This document shows positions 7,842 through 15,394 of a stretch of DNA of 39,396 nucleotides, piece after piece. The stretch comes from Sphingopyxis sp. H115. GTDB taxonomy: Bacteria > Pseudomonadota > Alphaproteobacteria > Sphingomonadales > Sphingomonadaceae. Every line of letters starts with the position of its first letter. Position 1 is the stretch's first letter. The notes beneath the pieces were generated by a model, which saw only the letters and a program-made list of their open reading frames with translations, was not told where the DNA came from and did no database searches. The stretch is from positions 1 through 39,396 of the forward strand of contig NZ_LNSA01000038.1 of the NCBI RefSeq assembly GCF_001468465.1, in the 5' to 3' direction. The position numbers and the translations under genes are program-made.

Positions 7842-8677
7842 TGACGGTGTTCGGCATTCTGAATCTCACCGAGGACTCCTTCTTCGATGAGAGCCGGCGG
7901 CTAGACCCCGCCGGCGCTGTCACCGCGGCGATCGAAATGCTGCGAGTCGGATCAGACGTCGTGGATGTCGGACCGGCCGCCAGCCATCCGGACGCGAGGC
8001 CTGTATCGCCGGCCGATGAGATCAGACGTATTGCGCCGCTCTTAGACGCCCTGTCCGATCAGATGCACCGTGTTTCAATCGACAGCTTCCAACCGGAAAC
8101 CCAGCGCTATGCGCTCAAGCGCGGCGTGGGCTACCTGAACGATATCCAAGGATTTCCTGACCCTGCGCTCTATCCCGATATTGCTGAGGCGGACTGCAGG
8201 CTGGTGGTTATGCACTCAGCGCAGCGGGATGGCATCGCCACCCGCACCGGTCACCTTCGACCCGAAGACGCGCTCGACGAGATTGTGCGGTTCTTCGAGG
8301 CGCGGGTTTCCGCCTTGCGACGGAGCGGGGTCGCTGCCGACCGGCTCATCCTCGATCCGGGGATGGGATTTTTCTTGAGCCCCGCACCGGAAACATCGCT
8401 GCACGTGCTGTCGAACCTTCAAAAGCTGAAGTCGGCGTTGGGGCTTCCGCTATTGGTCTCGGTGTCGCGGAAATCCTTCTTGGGCGCCACCGTTGGCCTT
8501 CCTGTAAAGGATCTGGGTCCAGCGAGCCTTGCGGCGGAACTTCACGCGATCGGCAATGGCGCTGACTACGTCCGCACCCACGCGCCTGGAGATCTGCGAA
8601 GCGCAATCACCTTCTCGGAAACCCTCGCGAAATTTCGCAGTCGCGACGCCAGAGACCGAGGGTTAGATCATGCCTAG
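7826..8677 (+). CDS. sul1: Sul1 sulfonamide-insensitive dihydropteroate synthase, fused to the attI1 leader ORF
   Basis: From VTVFGILNLTEDSFFDESRR to the end, the protein reads as Sul1, the sulfonamide-insensitive dihydropteroate synthase that joins p-aminobenzoate to the pterin diphosphate in folate synthesis. Native Sul1 is 279 residues starting M-V-T-V-F; this one is 283, starting M-L-R-S-R-V-T-V-F. The first five codons (7826-7840) are those of the attI1 leader ORF, preceded by its GGAG ribosome-binding site (7814-7817). The junction has a 2-base GG overlap between the attI1 and sul1 sequences. qacEdelta1 and any cassettes that normally intervene are gone. Folate-site motifs (ILDPGMGFF, SVSRKSFLG) are intact, so activity is likely, with transcription from PcW. 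Confidence 0.97.
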   Translation: MLRSRVTVFGILNLTEDSFFDESRRLDPAGAVTAAIEMLRVGSDVVDVGPAASHPDARPVSPADEIRRIAPLLDALSDQMHRVSIDSFQPETQRYALKRGVGYLNDIQGFPDPALYPDIAEADCRLVVMHSAQRDGIATRTGHLRPEDALDEIVRFFEARVSALRRSGVAADRLILDPGMGFFLSPAPETSLHVLSNLQKLKSALGLPLLVSVSRKSFLGATVGLPVKDLGPASLAAELHAIGNGADYVRTHAPGDLRSAITFSETLAKFRSRDARDRGLDHA

Positions 8678-8804
8678 CATTCACCTTCCGGCCGCCCGCT
8701 AGCGGACCCTGGTCAGGTTCCGCGAAGGTGGGCGCAGACATGCTGGGCTCGTCAGGATCAAACTGCACTATGAGGCGGCGGTTCATACCGCGCCAGGGGA
8801 GCGA

Positions 8805-9305
8805 ATGGACAGCGAGGAGCCTCCGAACGTTCGGGTCGCCTGCTCGGGTGATATCGACGAGGTTGTGCGGCTGATGCACGACGCTGCGGCGTGGATGTCC
8901 GCCAAGGGAACGCCCGCCTGGGACGTCGCGCGGATCGACCGGACATTCGCGGAGACCTTCGTCCTGAGATCCGAGCTCCTAGTCGCGAGTTGCAGCGACG
9001 GCATCGTCGGCTGTTGCACCTTGTCGGCCGAGGATCCCGAGTTCTGGCCCGACGCCCTCAAGGGGGAGGCCGCATATCTGCACAAGCTCGCGGTGCGACG
9101 GACACATGCGGGCCGGGGTGTCAGCTCCGCGCTGATCGAGGCTTGCCGCCATGCCGCGCGAACGCAGGGGTGCGCCAAGCTGCGGCTCGACTGCCACCCG
9201 AACCTGCGTGGCCTATACGAGCGGCTCGGATTCACCCACGTCGACACTTTCAATCCCGGCTGGGATCCAACCTTCATCGCAGAACGCCTAGAACTCGAAA
9301 TCTAA
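8805..9305 (+). CDS. orf5: ORF5 of the integron 3' conserved segment, GNAT N-acetyltransferase
   Basis: A 166-residue GNAT-fold protein starting MDSEEPPNVRVACSGD, recognisable as ORF5 that follows sul1 in class 1 integrons. The acetyl-CoA binding region is visible as LHKLAVRRTHAGRGVSSALI, followed by LDCHPNLRGLYERLGF near the C-terminus. The substrate is not known; no resistance role is established for it. It starts 127 bp after sul1 and was probably inherited with it as one block. The usual following orf6/IS6100 arrangement is not present here; sequence related to the segment stops at 9519. Confidence 0.95.
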   Translation: MDSEEPPNVRVACSGDIDEVVRLMHDAAAWMSAKGTPAWDVARIDRTFAETFVLRSELLVASCSDGIVGCCTLSAEDPEFWPDALKGEAAYLHKLAVRRTHAGRGVSSALIEACRHAARTQGCAKLRLDCHPNLRGLYERLGFTHVDTFNPGWDPTFIAERLELEI

Positions 9306-9519
9306 CGTCCGTTCGGGCATCGAGGTCCATGTCGGGGTGGGACGGGCCCGTGGCTTCAAGATCACTTGCAGTCCGACCGCGATGTCTTGGTTGCGCGAGA
9401 GGTTGTCGATATCCTCCACTTCCATCATCAACCCTGGATAATGCCGCCGCCGTCATCGCCGCCGACGCCCGTGCCGGGCTTTTCGGGCCTGTCAGGCTTG
9501 CTCGGCCTTCAGCCTGCCT
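9306..9519 (+). other. Remainder of the 3' conserved segment after orf5
   Basis: This stretch continues from orf5 without a supported reading frame and ends abruptly at the left repeat of the next transposon. I see no gene in it. Confidence 0.5.
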
Positions 9520-9564
9520 GGGGTGACTACACGAAAGTGACGTATCTGCACGCTAAGGGCGAAC
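9520..9564. repeat. IRL: Left terminal inverted repeat of the SDR transposon
   Basis: Starts GGGGTGACTACACGAAAGTG. Over 45 bp it matches the right repeat except for two adjacent bases (CT here, GA on the other side, at repeat positions 34-35). Confidence 0.95.
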
Positions 9565-9629
9565 AAATCCGGTACGATGCCAGCAGATGCTATTCGCAGG
9601 CTTTCCTGCCCCTTTTATGTGGTGCCGCC

Positions 9630-10415
9630 CTACGGGCGCCGATATGGGAGGGCGGCAATCCGATTGACCAACGATCGAGGTAGAACCCTGCTCGCCAAAT
9701 ATGTGAGCTGGTTGCCCATCCCCGGTATGGCGAAGGATTGCCGATAAACCAGAGCGTGGACTGCATGGGACGCGCACCGGTCAACGTCCATCAAACCCAA
9801 CCTCCCCCACTTCAAATCGCTGAGGGCAGCCATGTCTGTGTCGATTCCACCGGGTGCAAAAGACCCAACACTCACTCCCGTCCCGGCAAGCTCCACGGAA
9901 AGCGCTCGCATGAGGGTGCTCACATAGGCTTTCGACGCGCCGTAGACCGCTTGGAAGGGCACGGATGTTTCGCCCGCCAGGCTCGACACGGCGATTACTG
10001 AGGATTCAAACGGCTGCTCCCTGAAAATCGCAATCAGGCGAGCCAGCAAATCCGTGAAACCGAGTATGTTTGTTTCAATTACCTCGGCATAAGTGTCGGC
10101 ACGGCCTGCATCAAATGAACCAACGCTCGTCATTCCGGCAACCAACAAAGCGGCTGTTACTTGCAATTCTGCAACCTTAGCCGCGATTTTCTCCCTGCCC
10201 TCGATTTCACGTTGATCAGCCACTATAATCTCGCACGGCACATTGAACCGCTCGTCAATTTCGGTCTGTAGCTCCCGCAAGTTGTCGAGCCTTCGTCCAA
10301 CAATCAGGGGCTTGGCCTGGTACGATGCCGCCAAGCGGAGGGCGGACGCTCTGCCCAAACCGGTCGAAGCCCCTGTGACCAGCACCCACGAGTTCTTGAT
10401 CGCCAGCGGTTTCAC
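9630..10415 (-). CDS. Short-chain dehydrogenase/reductase, transposon passenger
   Basis: A 261-residue classical-type SDR. The cofactor loop TGASTGLG is at residues 14-21, the Asn of the active site is in ETNILGF (about 116), Ser144/145 lies in AVSSLAG, and the catalytic Tyr158-Lys162 pair is in YGASK. The usual NNAG motif is replaced by LVAG near residue 91. It starts at GTG 10415, whose GTGA overlaps the tnpR stop, so it is co-transcribed with the resolvase and moves with the transposon. The substrate cannot be told from sequence. An NAD(P)-dependent oxidation or reduction of a xenobiotic or lipid alcohol/ketone is possible but inferred. Confidence 0.9.
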   Translation of the reverse strand: MKPLAIKNSWVLVTGASTGLGRASALRLAASYQAKPLIVGRRLDNLRELQTEIDERFNVPCEIIVADQREIEGREKIAAKVAELQVTAALLVAGMTSVGSFDAGRADTYAEVIETNILGFTDLLARLIAIFREQPFESSVIAVSSLAGETSVPFQAVYGASKAYVSTLMRALSVELAGTGVSVGSFAPGGIDTDMAALSDLKWGRLGLMDVDRCASHAVHALVYRQSFAIPGMGNQLTYLASRVLPRSLVNRIAALPYRRP

Positions 10416-10963
10416 GCGTTTTCCAGAGCCTTGTATAGGGCGGTTTTGCCGATCTTGAGCCGGGCCGCCGCCTCACGAACAGTGAGGCCCGCTGCGATAT
10501 GCGCCCGCGCTTTACGTAGTTTGTCGGGGGTAACGACAGGCCGGCGACCACCCTTGTTGCCCCGCTCGCGTGCGGCCTTGAGGCCGGCATGAGTGCGTTC
10601 ACGGATCAGGTCACGCTCGAATTGGGCCAGCGAGCCGAAGATGTTGAACACCAGCATGCCGCCCGAAGTGGTGGTGTCGATATTCTCGGTGAGTGAGCGG
10701 AACCCGATGCCGCGCGCCGCAAGCTCGCCGACCTTCTCGATCAGGTGGCTCATCGAGCGGCCGAGGCGGTCGAGTTTCCAGACCACCAGCGTGTCGCCGG
10801 GGCGCAAATAGGCGAGCGCTTCGGTTAGGCCAGGCCGATCGGCTTTTGCCCCGGATGCGTGATCGTCGAATATACGGTCGCACCCGGCAGTGTTCAGCGC
10901 GTCAAGCTGGAGCGACAGCTTCTGGTCTGCGGTCGAGACGCGCGCATAGCCGATCAGCGCCAC
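10412..10963 (-). CDS. tnpR: TnpR serine resolvase of the SDR transposon
   Basis: A serine recombinase that resolves cointegrates at res. ALIGYARVSTADQKL carries the nucleophilic Ser, followed by KLDRLGRSM, the GGMLVFNIFGSLAQFERDLIRERT core and a C-terminal helix-turn-helix (GLTVREAAARLKIGKTALYKAL). I prefer the GTG start at 10963 (183 residues, the usual size). The frame is open to an ATG at 11044, which would add 27 unusual residues overlapping the presumed res region. It is divergent from tnpA and overlaps the SDR gene by 4 bp. Confidence 0.93.
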   Translation of the reverse strand: MALIGYARVSTADQKLSLQLDALNTAGCDRIFDDHASGAKADRPGLTEALAYLRPGDTLVVWKLDRLGRSMSHLIEKVGELAARGIGFRSLTENIDTTTSGGMLVFNIFGSLAQFERDLIRERTHAGLKAARERGNKGGRRPVVTPDKLRKARAHIAAGLTVREAAARLKIGKTALYKALENA

Positions 10964-11102
10964 ATGATGCCCGATCCTGTCCGTTTTCCCGTCATTATGC
11001 GATCTTGTCCGAATCGCCGTTACAGGTCCAGAGTTAACGGACATATTCCTGTTGGCCGCCAGAGGACCGTCTGACGGACACGCAAAGCGAAGGAGATGAT
11101 GC
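10964..11102. promoter_or_regulatory. res: Presumed res region between tnpR and tnpA
   Basis: It contains a set of TGTCCG / CGGACA half-sites in opposing orientation: TGTCCG near 10978 and 11009, CGGACA near 11037, and CGGACAC near 11074. This fits a multi-subsite resolvase target placed between divergent tnpR and tnpA. An AGGAG ribosome-binding site at 11091-11095 serves tnpA. Confidence 0.5.
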
Positions 11103-14060
11103 TTGGCGAGACGGCGACTGGTGAGCCTGGAAATCTGGGCGAGGCATTATGGCGCGCCGCTCGATGAGCGCGAGATCGCGCGTCATTATACGCTGACCAG
11201 CGACGACCTGGAAATTGTCGGCCGCCGTCGCGGCGATGCCACCCGGCTCGGCTATGCGATGCTCATGCTATATATGAGATGGCCTGGCCGTGCGCTGGAA
11301 GCGGGCGAAGTCCCGCCCGCTCCTGTGCTCGCCTATGTGGCGCAGCAACTCGGCGTCGCGCCGGCAGCCTTCGCGGATTATGCCCATCGGGACCAGACCC
11401 GTCGCGAGCATCTCGTCGAAATCCGACGATCGCACGGGTTCAGGATTTTTGACCGCAACGCTTTCCGTGAAGTTGTCGCCTTCTCGGTCCCAATCGCGCA
11501 GACCATCATACACCCCGGCCAGATGGCAGACGTCATCGTCGATGAACTCCGGCGCCTGCAGATCCTCCTGCCTTCTCCGTCGATTCTCGAAGCGGTGCTG
11601 CGGCGGGCGCGCCAGCAAGCCGAACAGCTTACCTATGAAGTGCTCACGAATGGCCTGCTGCCTGACACCCTTCAGGGCCTGGACGATTTGCTGGCCCGAC
11701 GACCGGGGCAGGTCGCGACATGGCTATCCTGGATGCGCAATGCGCCACAATCGCCGGCAGCGCGCAACATCCTGCGCCTGATCGAACGGCTCGCCTATAT
11801 CCGCGCGCTGGGCCTCGATCGCGCCCGTGCCGACATGATCCCGGCTTTGACTTTTGACAGGCTGGCGGACGAAGGCAGCCGCATCACACCCCAGCACCTT
11901 GGCGAACTCAATGCCCTGCGCCGCCATGCGACGCTGGCGGCAACCGGCATCCGGCTTGAGGAAAGCCTGACCGACGCCACCCTGACGATGTTCGACAAGC
12001 TGTTGGGCAGCATGGCGCGCCGCGCCGAGAACCGGACCCGCGACAAAGCCCTCAAGACGGTGCGCGAGTTGCAAGGCCACCTCCGGACGCTCACGGGGTC
12101 TTGCCGCCTCCTCATCGACGCGCGCAGCAAGGGCGTGGATTCTCTGGCGCAGATCGAGGCGCTGGACTGGCAGCACTTCGCCGTGGCCGTCGAGCAGGCC
12201 GAAGTGCTCGGGCGACCGGAAACCGTCGATCGCACCGCCGAATTGATCGAGCGGCATCGGACGGTGAAGCTCTTTGTCGGCGCTTTTCTCAACGCCTTCG
12301 AGTTTCGCGGCGCCGGCGCGGTTCAGGGGCTCCTGTCAGCGCTGGCCATCATCGCGGAGCTATATCGGACCGGCAAACGGCGCTTGCCTGATCGCGTGCC
12401 GCTACGCTTTGTGCCGCCCGCATGGCGCCCGTTCGTCCTGCGGGATGGCATCGTTGATCGTGCCGCTTATGAACTATGCGCCTTGTCGCAACTACGCGAG
12501 CGGTTGCGAGCCGGGGATATATGGGTCGCGGGAAGCCGGCAGTTTCGCGATTTCGACAGCTATCTCATACCGCCGGCGACCTTTGCGGCGCTGCGCGAGA
12601 AGGGGCCGTTGCCGCTCGCCATCGAAACGGATTTCGAGCGCCATATCGAGGAACGGCGCACCAGGCTCGACACGGCGATCGAGCAGGTAACGGTCCTTGC
12701 ACGGCAAGGGGAGCTGCCCCAGGTTAAGCTTGACGAAAACGGTCTCATCATCTCGCCGCTGAAGGCGGCAACACCGCCCGCCACCGAGATTGCCCGTCGC
12801 GCCGCCTATGATCGACTGCCGCGCGTGAAGATCACCGATCTTCTGCTGGAGGTCGATGCCTGGACCGGGTTCAGCGAATGCTTCATCCATCGTCGTTCGG
12901 GCCGGGAAGCCGACGATCGCAATGCGCTGCTCACGGTCATCCTCGCCGATGGCATCAATCTCGGCCTCACACGCATGGCGGAAACCTGCCGGGGCGCAAG
13001 TCTGCGTCAGCTCGCCCATCTTCACGACTGGCACATCAGCGAAGCCGCCTATGGCGAAGCGTTGGGAAGGCTGATCGACGCCCATCGCGCCATGCCGCTC
13101 GCCGCGCTGTGGGGAGACGGCACCACTTCGTCGAGCGACGGACAGCAATTTCATGCCGGGGGCCGTGGGGCCGCGATCGGCGACATCAACGCGCGCAGCG
13201 GCAACGAACCAGGCGTTGCCTTCTACACCCATGTCTCGGATCGATATGACCCCTTCGCAAGTCGGGTGATCGCGGCGACCGCTGGCGAAGCGCCCTATGT
13301 GCTGGATGGCTTGCTGTATCACCAGACCGGCCTGACGATCGAGGAGCACTACACCGATACGGGCGGGGCATCGGACCATGTGTTCGGCCTCATGCCCTTC
13401 TTCGGCTACCGCTTCGCGCCGCGCCTGCGCGACATCAAGGAGCGTCGTTTACACCTCCTTCCCGGCCAAGAATCCGGCCCCTTGCTTGCCGGCATGACGG
13501 CCGAACCGATCGCATTGGGTCATGTCGCGGCGCATTGGGACGAACTGCTGCGGTTCGCCACGTCGATCCGCACCGGCACCGTCACTGCTTCGGCAATGCT
13601 GCGCCGCTTGTCCGCCTATCCGCGACAGAACGGACTGGCCCTCGCACTACGCGAGCTGGGCCGCCTCGAACGCTCCATTTTCATGCTCGACTGGCTGCGC
13701 GACATCGACCTGCGCCGGCGCACCCAGGCGGGCCTCAACAAAGGCGAAGCCCGCAACGCGCTCGCCCGCGCGCTCTTCTTCAACCAGCTCGGCGAACTGC
13801 GCGATCGTCGGTTCGAGAACCAGACCTATCGCGCCTCCGGCCTCAACCTGCTCGTCGCCGCCATCATCTTGTGGAACACTCGCTATCTCGAAATGGCGCT
13901 GGCGGACATCGGCACAGCCGACGAAATCGCACGCCACATCGCGCCATTGGGCTGGGAGCATATCTCGCTGACCGGTGACTATAGCTGGAATGTTGAAGAT
14001 CAACCCGATCCGGACGCCTTGCGACCGCTGCGCGCCGTCAACTCCCTACTTGCCGCGTGA
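11103..14060 (+). CDS. tnpA: Tn3-family transposase of the SDR transposon, full length
   Basis: 985 residues. The start is TTG at 11103 with AGGAG seven bases upstream; the nearby ATGs (11096, 11099) are in other frames. The catalytic triad is complete: Asp679 (SSSDGQQF), Asp752 (HYTDTGGASDHVF) and Glu882 (NKGEARNALARAL). The C-terminal GWEHISLTGDYSW block precedes the stop, 12 bp before the right repeat. It makes cointegrates by replicative transposition. Its ends of 45 bp with two mismatches are longer than the usual 38 bp. It appears fully functional. Confidence 0.96.
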   Translation: MARRRLVSLEIWARHYGAPLDEREIARHYTLTSDDLEIVGRRRGDATRLGYAMLMLYMRWPGRALEAGEVPPAPVLAYVAQQLGVAPAAFADYAHRDQTRREHLVEIRRSHGFRIFDRNAFREVVAFSVPIAQTIIHPGQMADVIVDELRRLQILLPSPSILEAVLRRARQQAEQLTYEVLTNGLLPDTLQGLDDLLARRPGQVATWLSWMRNAPQSPAARNILRLIERLAYIRALGLDRARADMIPALTFDRLADEGSRITPQHLGELNALRRHATLAATGIRLEESLTDATLTMFDKLLGSMARRAENRTRDKALKTVRELQGHLRTLTGSCRLLIDARSKGVDSLAQIEALDWQHFAVAVEQAEVLGRPETVDRTAELIERHRTVKLFVGAFLNAFEFRGAGAVQGLLSALAIIAELYRTGKRRLPDRVPLRFVPPAWRPFVLRDGIVDRAAYELCALSQLRERLRAGDIWVAGSRQFRDFDSYLIPPATFAALREKGPLPLAIETDFERHIEERRTRLDTAIEQVTVLARQGELPQVKLDENGLIISPLKAATPPATEIARRAAYDRLPRVKITDLLLEVDAWTGFSECFIHRRSGREADDRNALLTVILADGINLGLTRMAETCRGASLRQLAHLHDWHISEAAYGEALGRLIDAHRAMPLAALWGDGTTSSSDGQQFHAGGRGAAIGDINARSGNEPGVAFYTHVSDRYDPFASRVIAATAGEAPYVLDGLLYHQTGLTIEEHYTDTGGASDHVFGLMPFFGYRFAPRLRDIKERRLHLLPGQESGPLLAGMTAEPIALGHVAAHWDELLRFATSIRTGTVTASAMLRRLSAYPRQNGLALALRELGRLERSIFMLDWLRDIDLRRRTQAGLNKGEARNALARALFFNQLGELRDRRFENQTYRASGLNLLVAAIILWNTRYLEMALADIGTADEIARHIAPLGWEHISLTGDYSWNVEDQPDPDALRPLRAVNSLLAA

Positions 14061-14072
14061 CGTTCGCTATCC

Positions 14073-14117
14073 GTTCGCCCTTTCCGTGCAGATACGTCAC
14101 TTTCGTGTAGTCACCCC
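14073..14117. repeat. IRR: Right terminal inverted repeat of the SDR transposon
   Basis: Mirror of the left repeat, ending ...GTGTAGTCACCCC at 14117, with 43 of 45 positions matching. Its outermost bases provide the TGA stop codon of the truncated lipase-like gene read from the other side. Confidence 0.95.
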
Positions 14118-14485
14118 AAGGCGTCCAGCGTTTGCTCTCCTATGCCCGGGGCATCGGTTAGCTCACGGATATATCCGGGCGCAAATGTGTCATTCTGCTC
14201 CTTGTCCCCCTGCCCTTCGCGCCAGTCGTCAGTCCCGCGATATGCAACAACATACTGTCCATTTTTCTGAAATACCGTAGCCGAAAAGCCGCTATCCGGG
14301 TCGGTGTAACTACGAAGCAGATCAACCGACCAGCCCTCGAGTCCCGGAATCTGCTCGGTCGTTAACGACTGCAGACCGGTATCGCTTCTCTGCCCGTCGA
14401 GGCTACGGCTAATTCCTTCTTTTCGATAGTAATAATAGGACTGAGCACTCAGTAAAACATACTCGCTCGCAGACGGTGCGGACAT
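14111..14485 (-). pseudogene. Lipase-like protein, N-terminal part truncated by the transposon
   Basis: The preferred start is ATG 14485 (MSAPSASEYVLL), with AGGA eight bases upstream; earlier in-frame ATGs exist at 14494 and 14527. The product contains GFSATVFQKNGQYVVAYRGT followed by D-D-W, the strand-and-loop pattern that precedes the nucleophile elbow in class-3-lipase-like/Mbeg1-like hydrolases often joined to RTX repeats. It ends at TLDALG, and the stop is formed by the transposon repeat. The GxSxG nucleophile, and any glycine-rich repeats or C-terminal secretion signal, would lie in the lost part. With HlyB, HlyD and HlyC-like genes next to it, I infer this was the cargo of the type I system. 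Confidence 0.7.
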
Positions 14486-14537
14486 TTTATCCATCCTATA
14501 CTGAAACGCATATCTCCAAATATGCATGCATGATAAA

Positions 14538-14786
14538 TCAGGTATTATTTCTCAGAATTTGACCAAATAAGTAAGAAATCCACGCTATGGCAGGCCAAAT
14601 AACTATTGTTGTAAAAATAAACTTCGCACTTCCGCCGATAAAAAATAACATAGATAACAATATGCATATTAGGCAAATTATGCTACAGACTGCGATTCCA
14701 AATTTCTTAGAAATCAATGACGAAATTAGAGAAGCGATCGATATTACAATGCTATAAATCAATGCCTCACTGGTAAAATATATCAT
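14538..14786 (-). CDS. Small three-helix membrane protein, AT-rich gene
   Basis: About 82 residues from ATG 14786 (MIYFTSEALIYSIV), with GAGG eight bases upstream; an earlier ATG at 14816 is possible. It shows three hydrophobic segments (around LIYSIVISIASLI, GIAVCSIICLICILLSMLFF and FIFTTIVIWPAIAWISYLF) joined by short Lys/Ser-rich turns. It belongs to no family I recognise. It is read just ahead of the truncated lipase-like gene in the same direction, with a gap of about 50 bp, and the two form an AT-rich islet in a GC-rich replicon. An immunity or helper role for the hydrolase is speculation from position. Confidence 0.6.
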   Translation of the reverse strand: MIYFTSEALIYSIVISIASLISSLISKKFGIAVCSIICLICILLSMLFFIGGSAKFIFTTIVIWPAIAWISYLFGQILRNNT

Positions 14787-15394
14787 AATACTTACCTCGT
14801 GCCAATGGAGGTGCAAGAAACGCCTTCCTCCCTCTCACCAGAGCTGCCATTGAACCCTCCGCCACAGCCGCAGAACGCGACAGGAGCCGGGCCCGGAATG
14901 GCTAATGCTCGCCAGGCTGCCATGCCGCCGACCCGTTCGCGGGTTGTGTATCGGCGTGTCGGATTTACTTGCACGTCAACCGCCCCCGATCATTCATGCA
15001 CAGCGCCTCGATCACCGGGCCTCACCCGGCGATAAGCGTGTGGAATCGGCCGAGATTCCCTACCCTCGACCGCACAGGAATGACATACGGCGCAGGTTAT
15101 GCAACTGGATTTTGAGCTTGATTTTTGACGAATTTGTTTCCGAGACGAAAGCAAAGGCAGTATTAACCGCGTCGTACGGCGGATTTTCTGGGCTTTGCTT
15201 GCCCATCAACCGCGACCTGTCAGTACAACTGACGAATTAACATTCAATTTGGACCTTTTTCCTGCGACGCATGTTTGCGTTCACCGTCACGGCTGCCGTT
15301 GACAGCGCCGACGAAGCAGCTACCCAATCGATATCGGGCATGACCTCGATTGGAGCGCATATCCCGAAAGTTTCAACAAGCCTTCAAGGAGATG
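14787..15394. other. 608-bp stretch without a supported gene
   Basis: Holds the upstream regions of the minus-strand membrane gene and the plus-strand acyltransferase. Several open frames exist, but none has a credible start or recognisable protein. A short inverted repeat lies at 15219-15233. Composition changes from AT-rich on the left to mixed on the right. Confidence 0.5.
15219..15233. promoter_or_regulatory. Short inverted repeat upstream of the acyltransferase gene
   Basis: GTCAGT-ACA-ACTGAC is a perfect 6-bp-arm palindrome about 160 bp before the acyltransferase start. It could be a regulator site, but nothing shows which protein would bind. Confidence 0.3.

Larger units (their letters stand above)
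9520..14117. mobile_element. Complete Tn3-family transposon carrying an SDR gene, 4598 bp
   Basis: Bounded by long inverted repeats (9520-9564 and 14073-14117). It contains, left to right, an SDR oxidoreductase and a serine resolvase (minus strand, overlapping), the presumed res region, and a divergent full-length tnpA (plus strand). All parts needed for transposition and resolution are present. The outside pentamers differ (TGCCT left, AAGGC right), so there is no 5-bp target duplication. The element therefore arrived by, or later took part in, a rearrangement joining the integron remnant to the secretion locus. I do not recognise it as a named transposon. Confidence 0.9.

Noticed and set aside
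9306..9519. orf6 or tni gene after orf5
   Set aside because: No continuous frame with a recognisable protein; only residual 3' segment sequence.
12492..13379. 295-residue minus-strand frame
   Set aside because: Antisense to the full tnpA of the SDR transposon.
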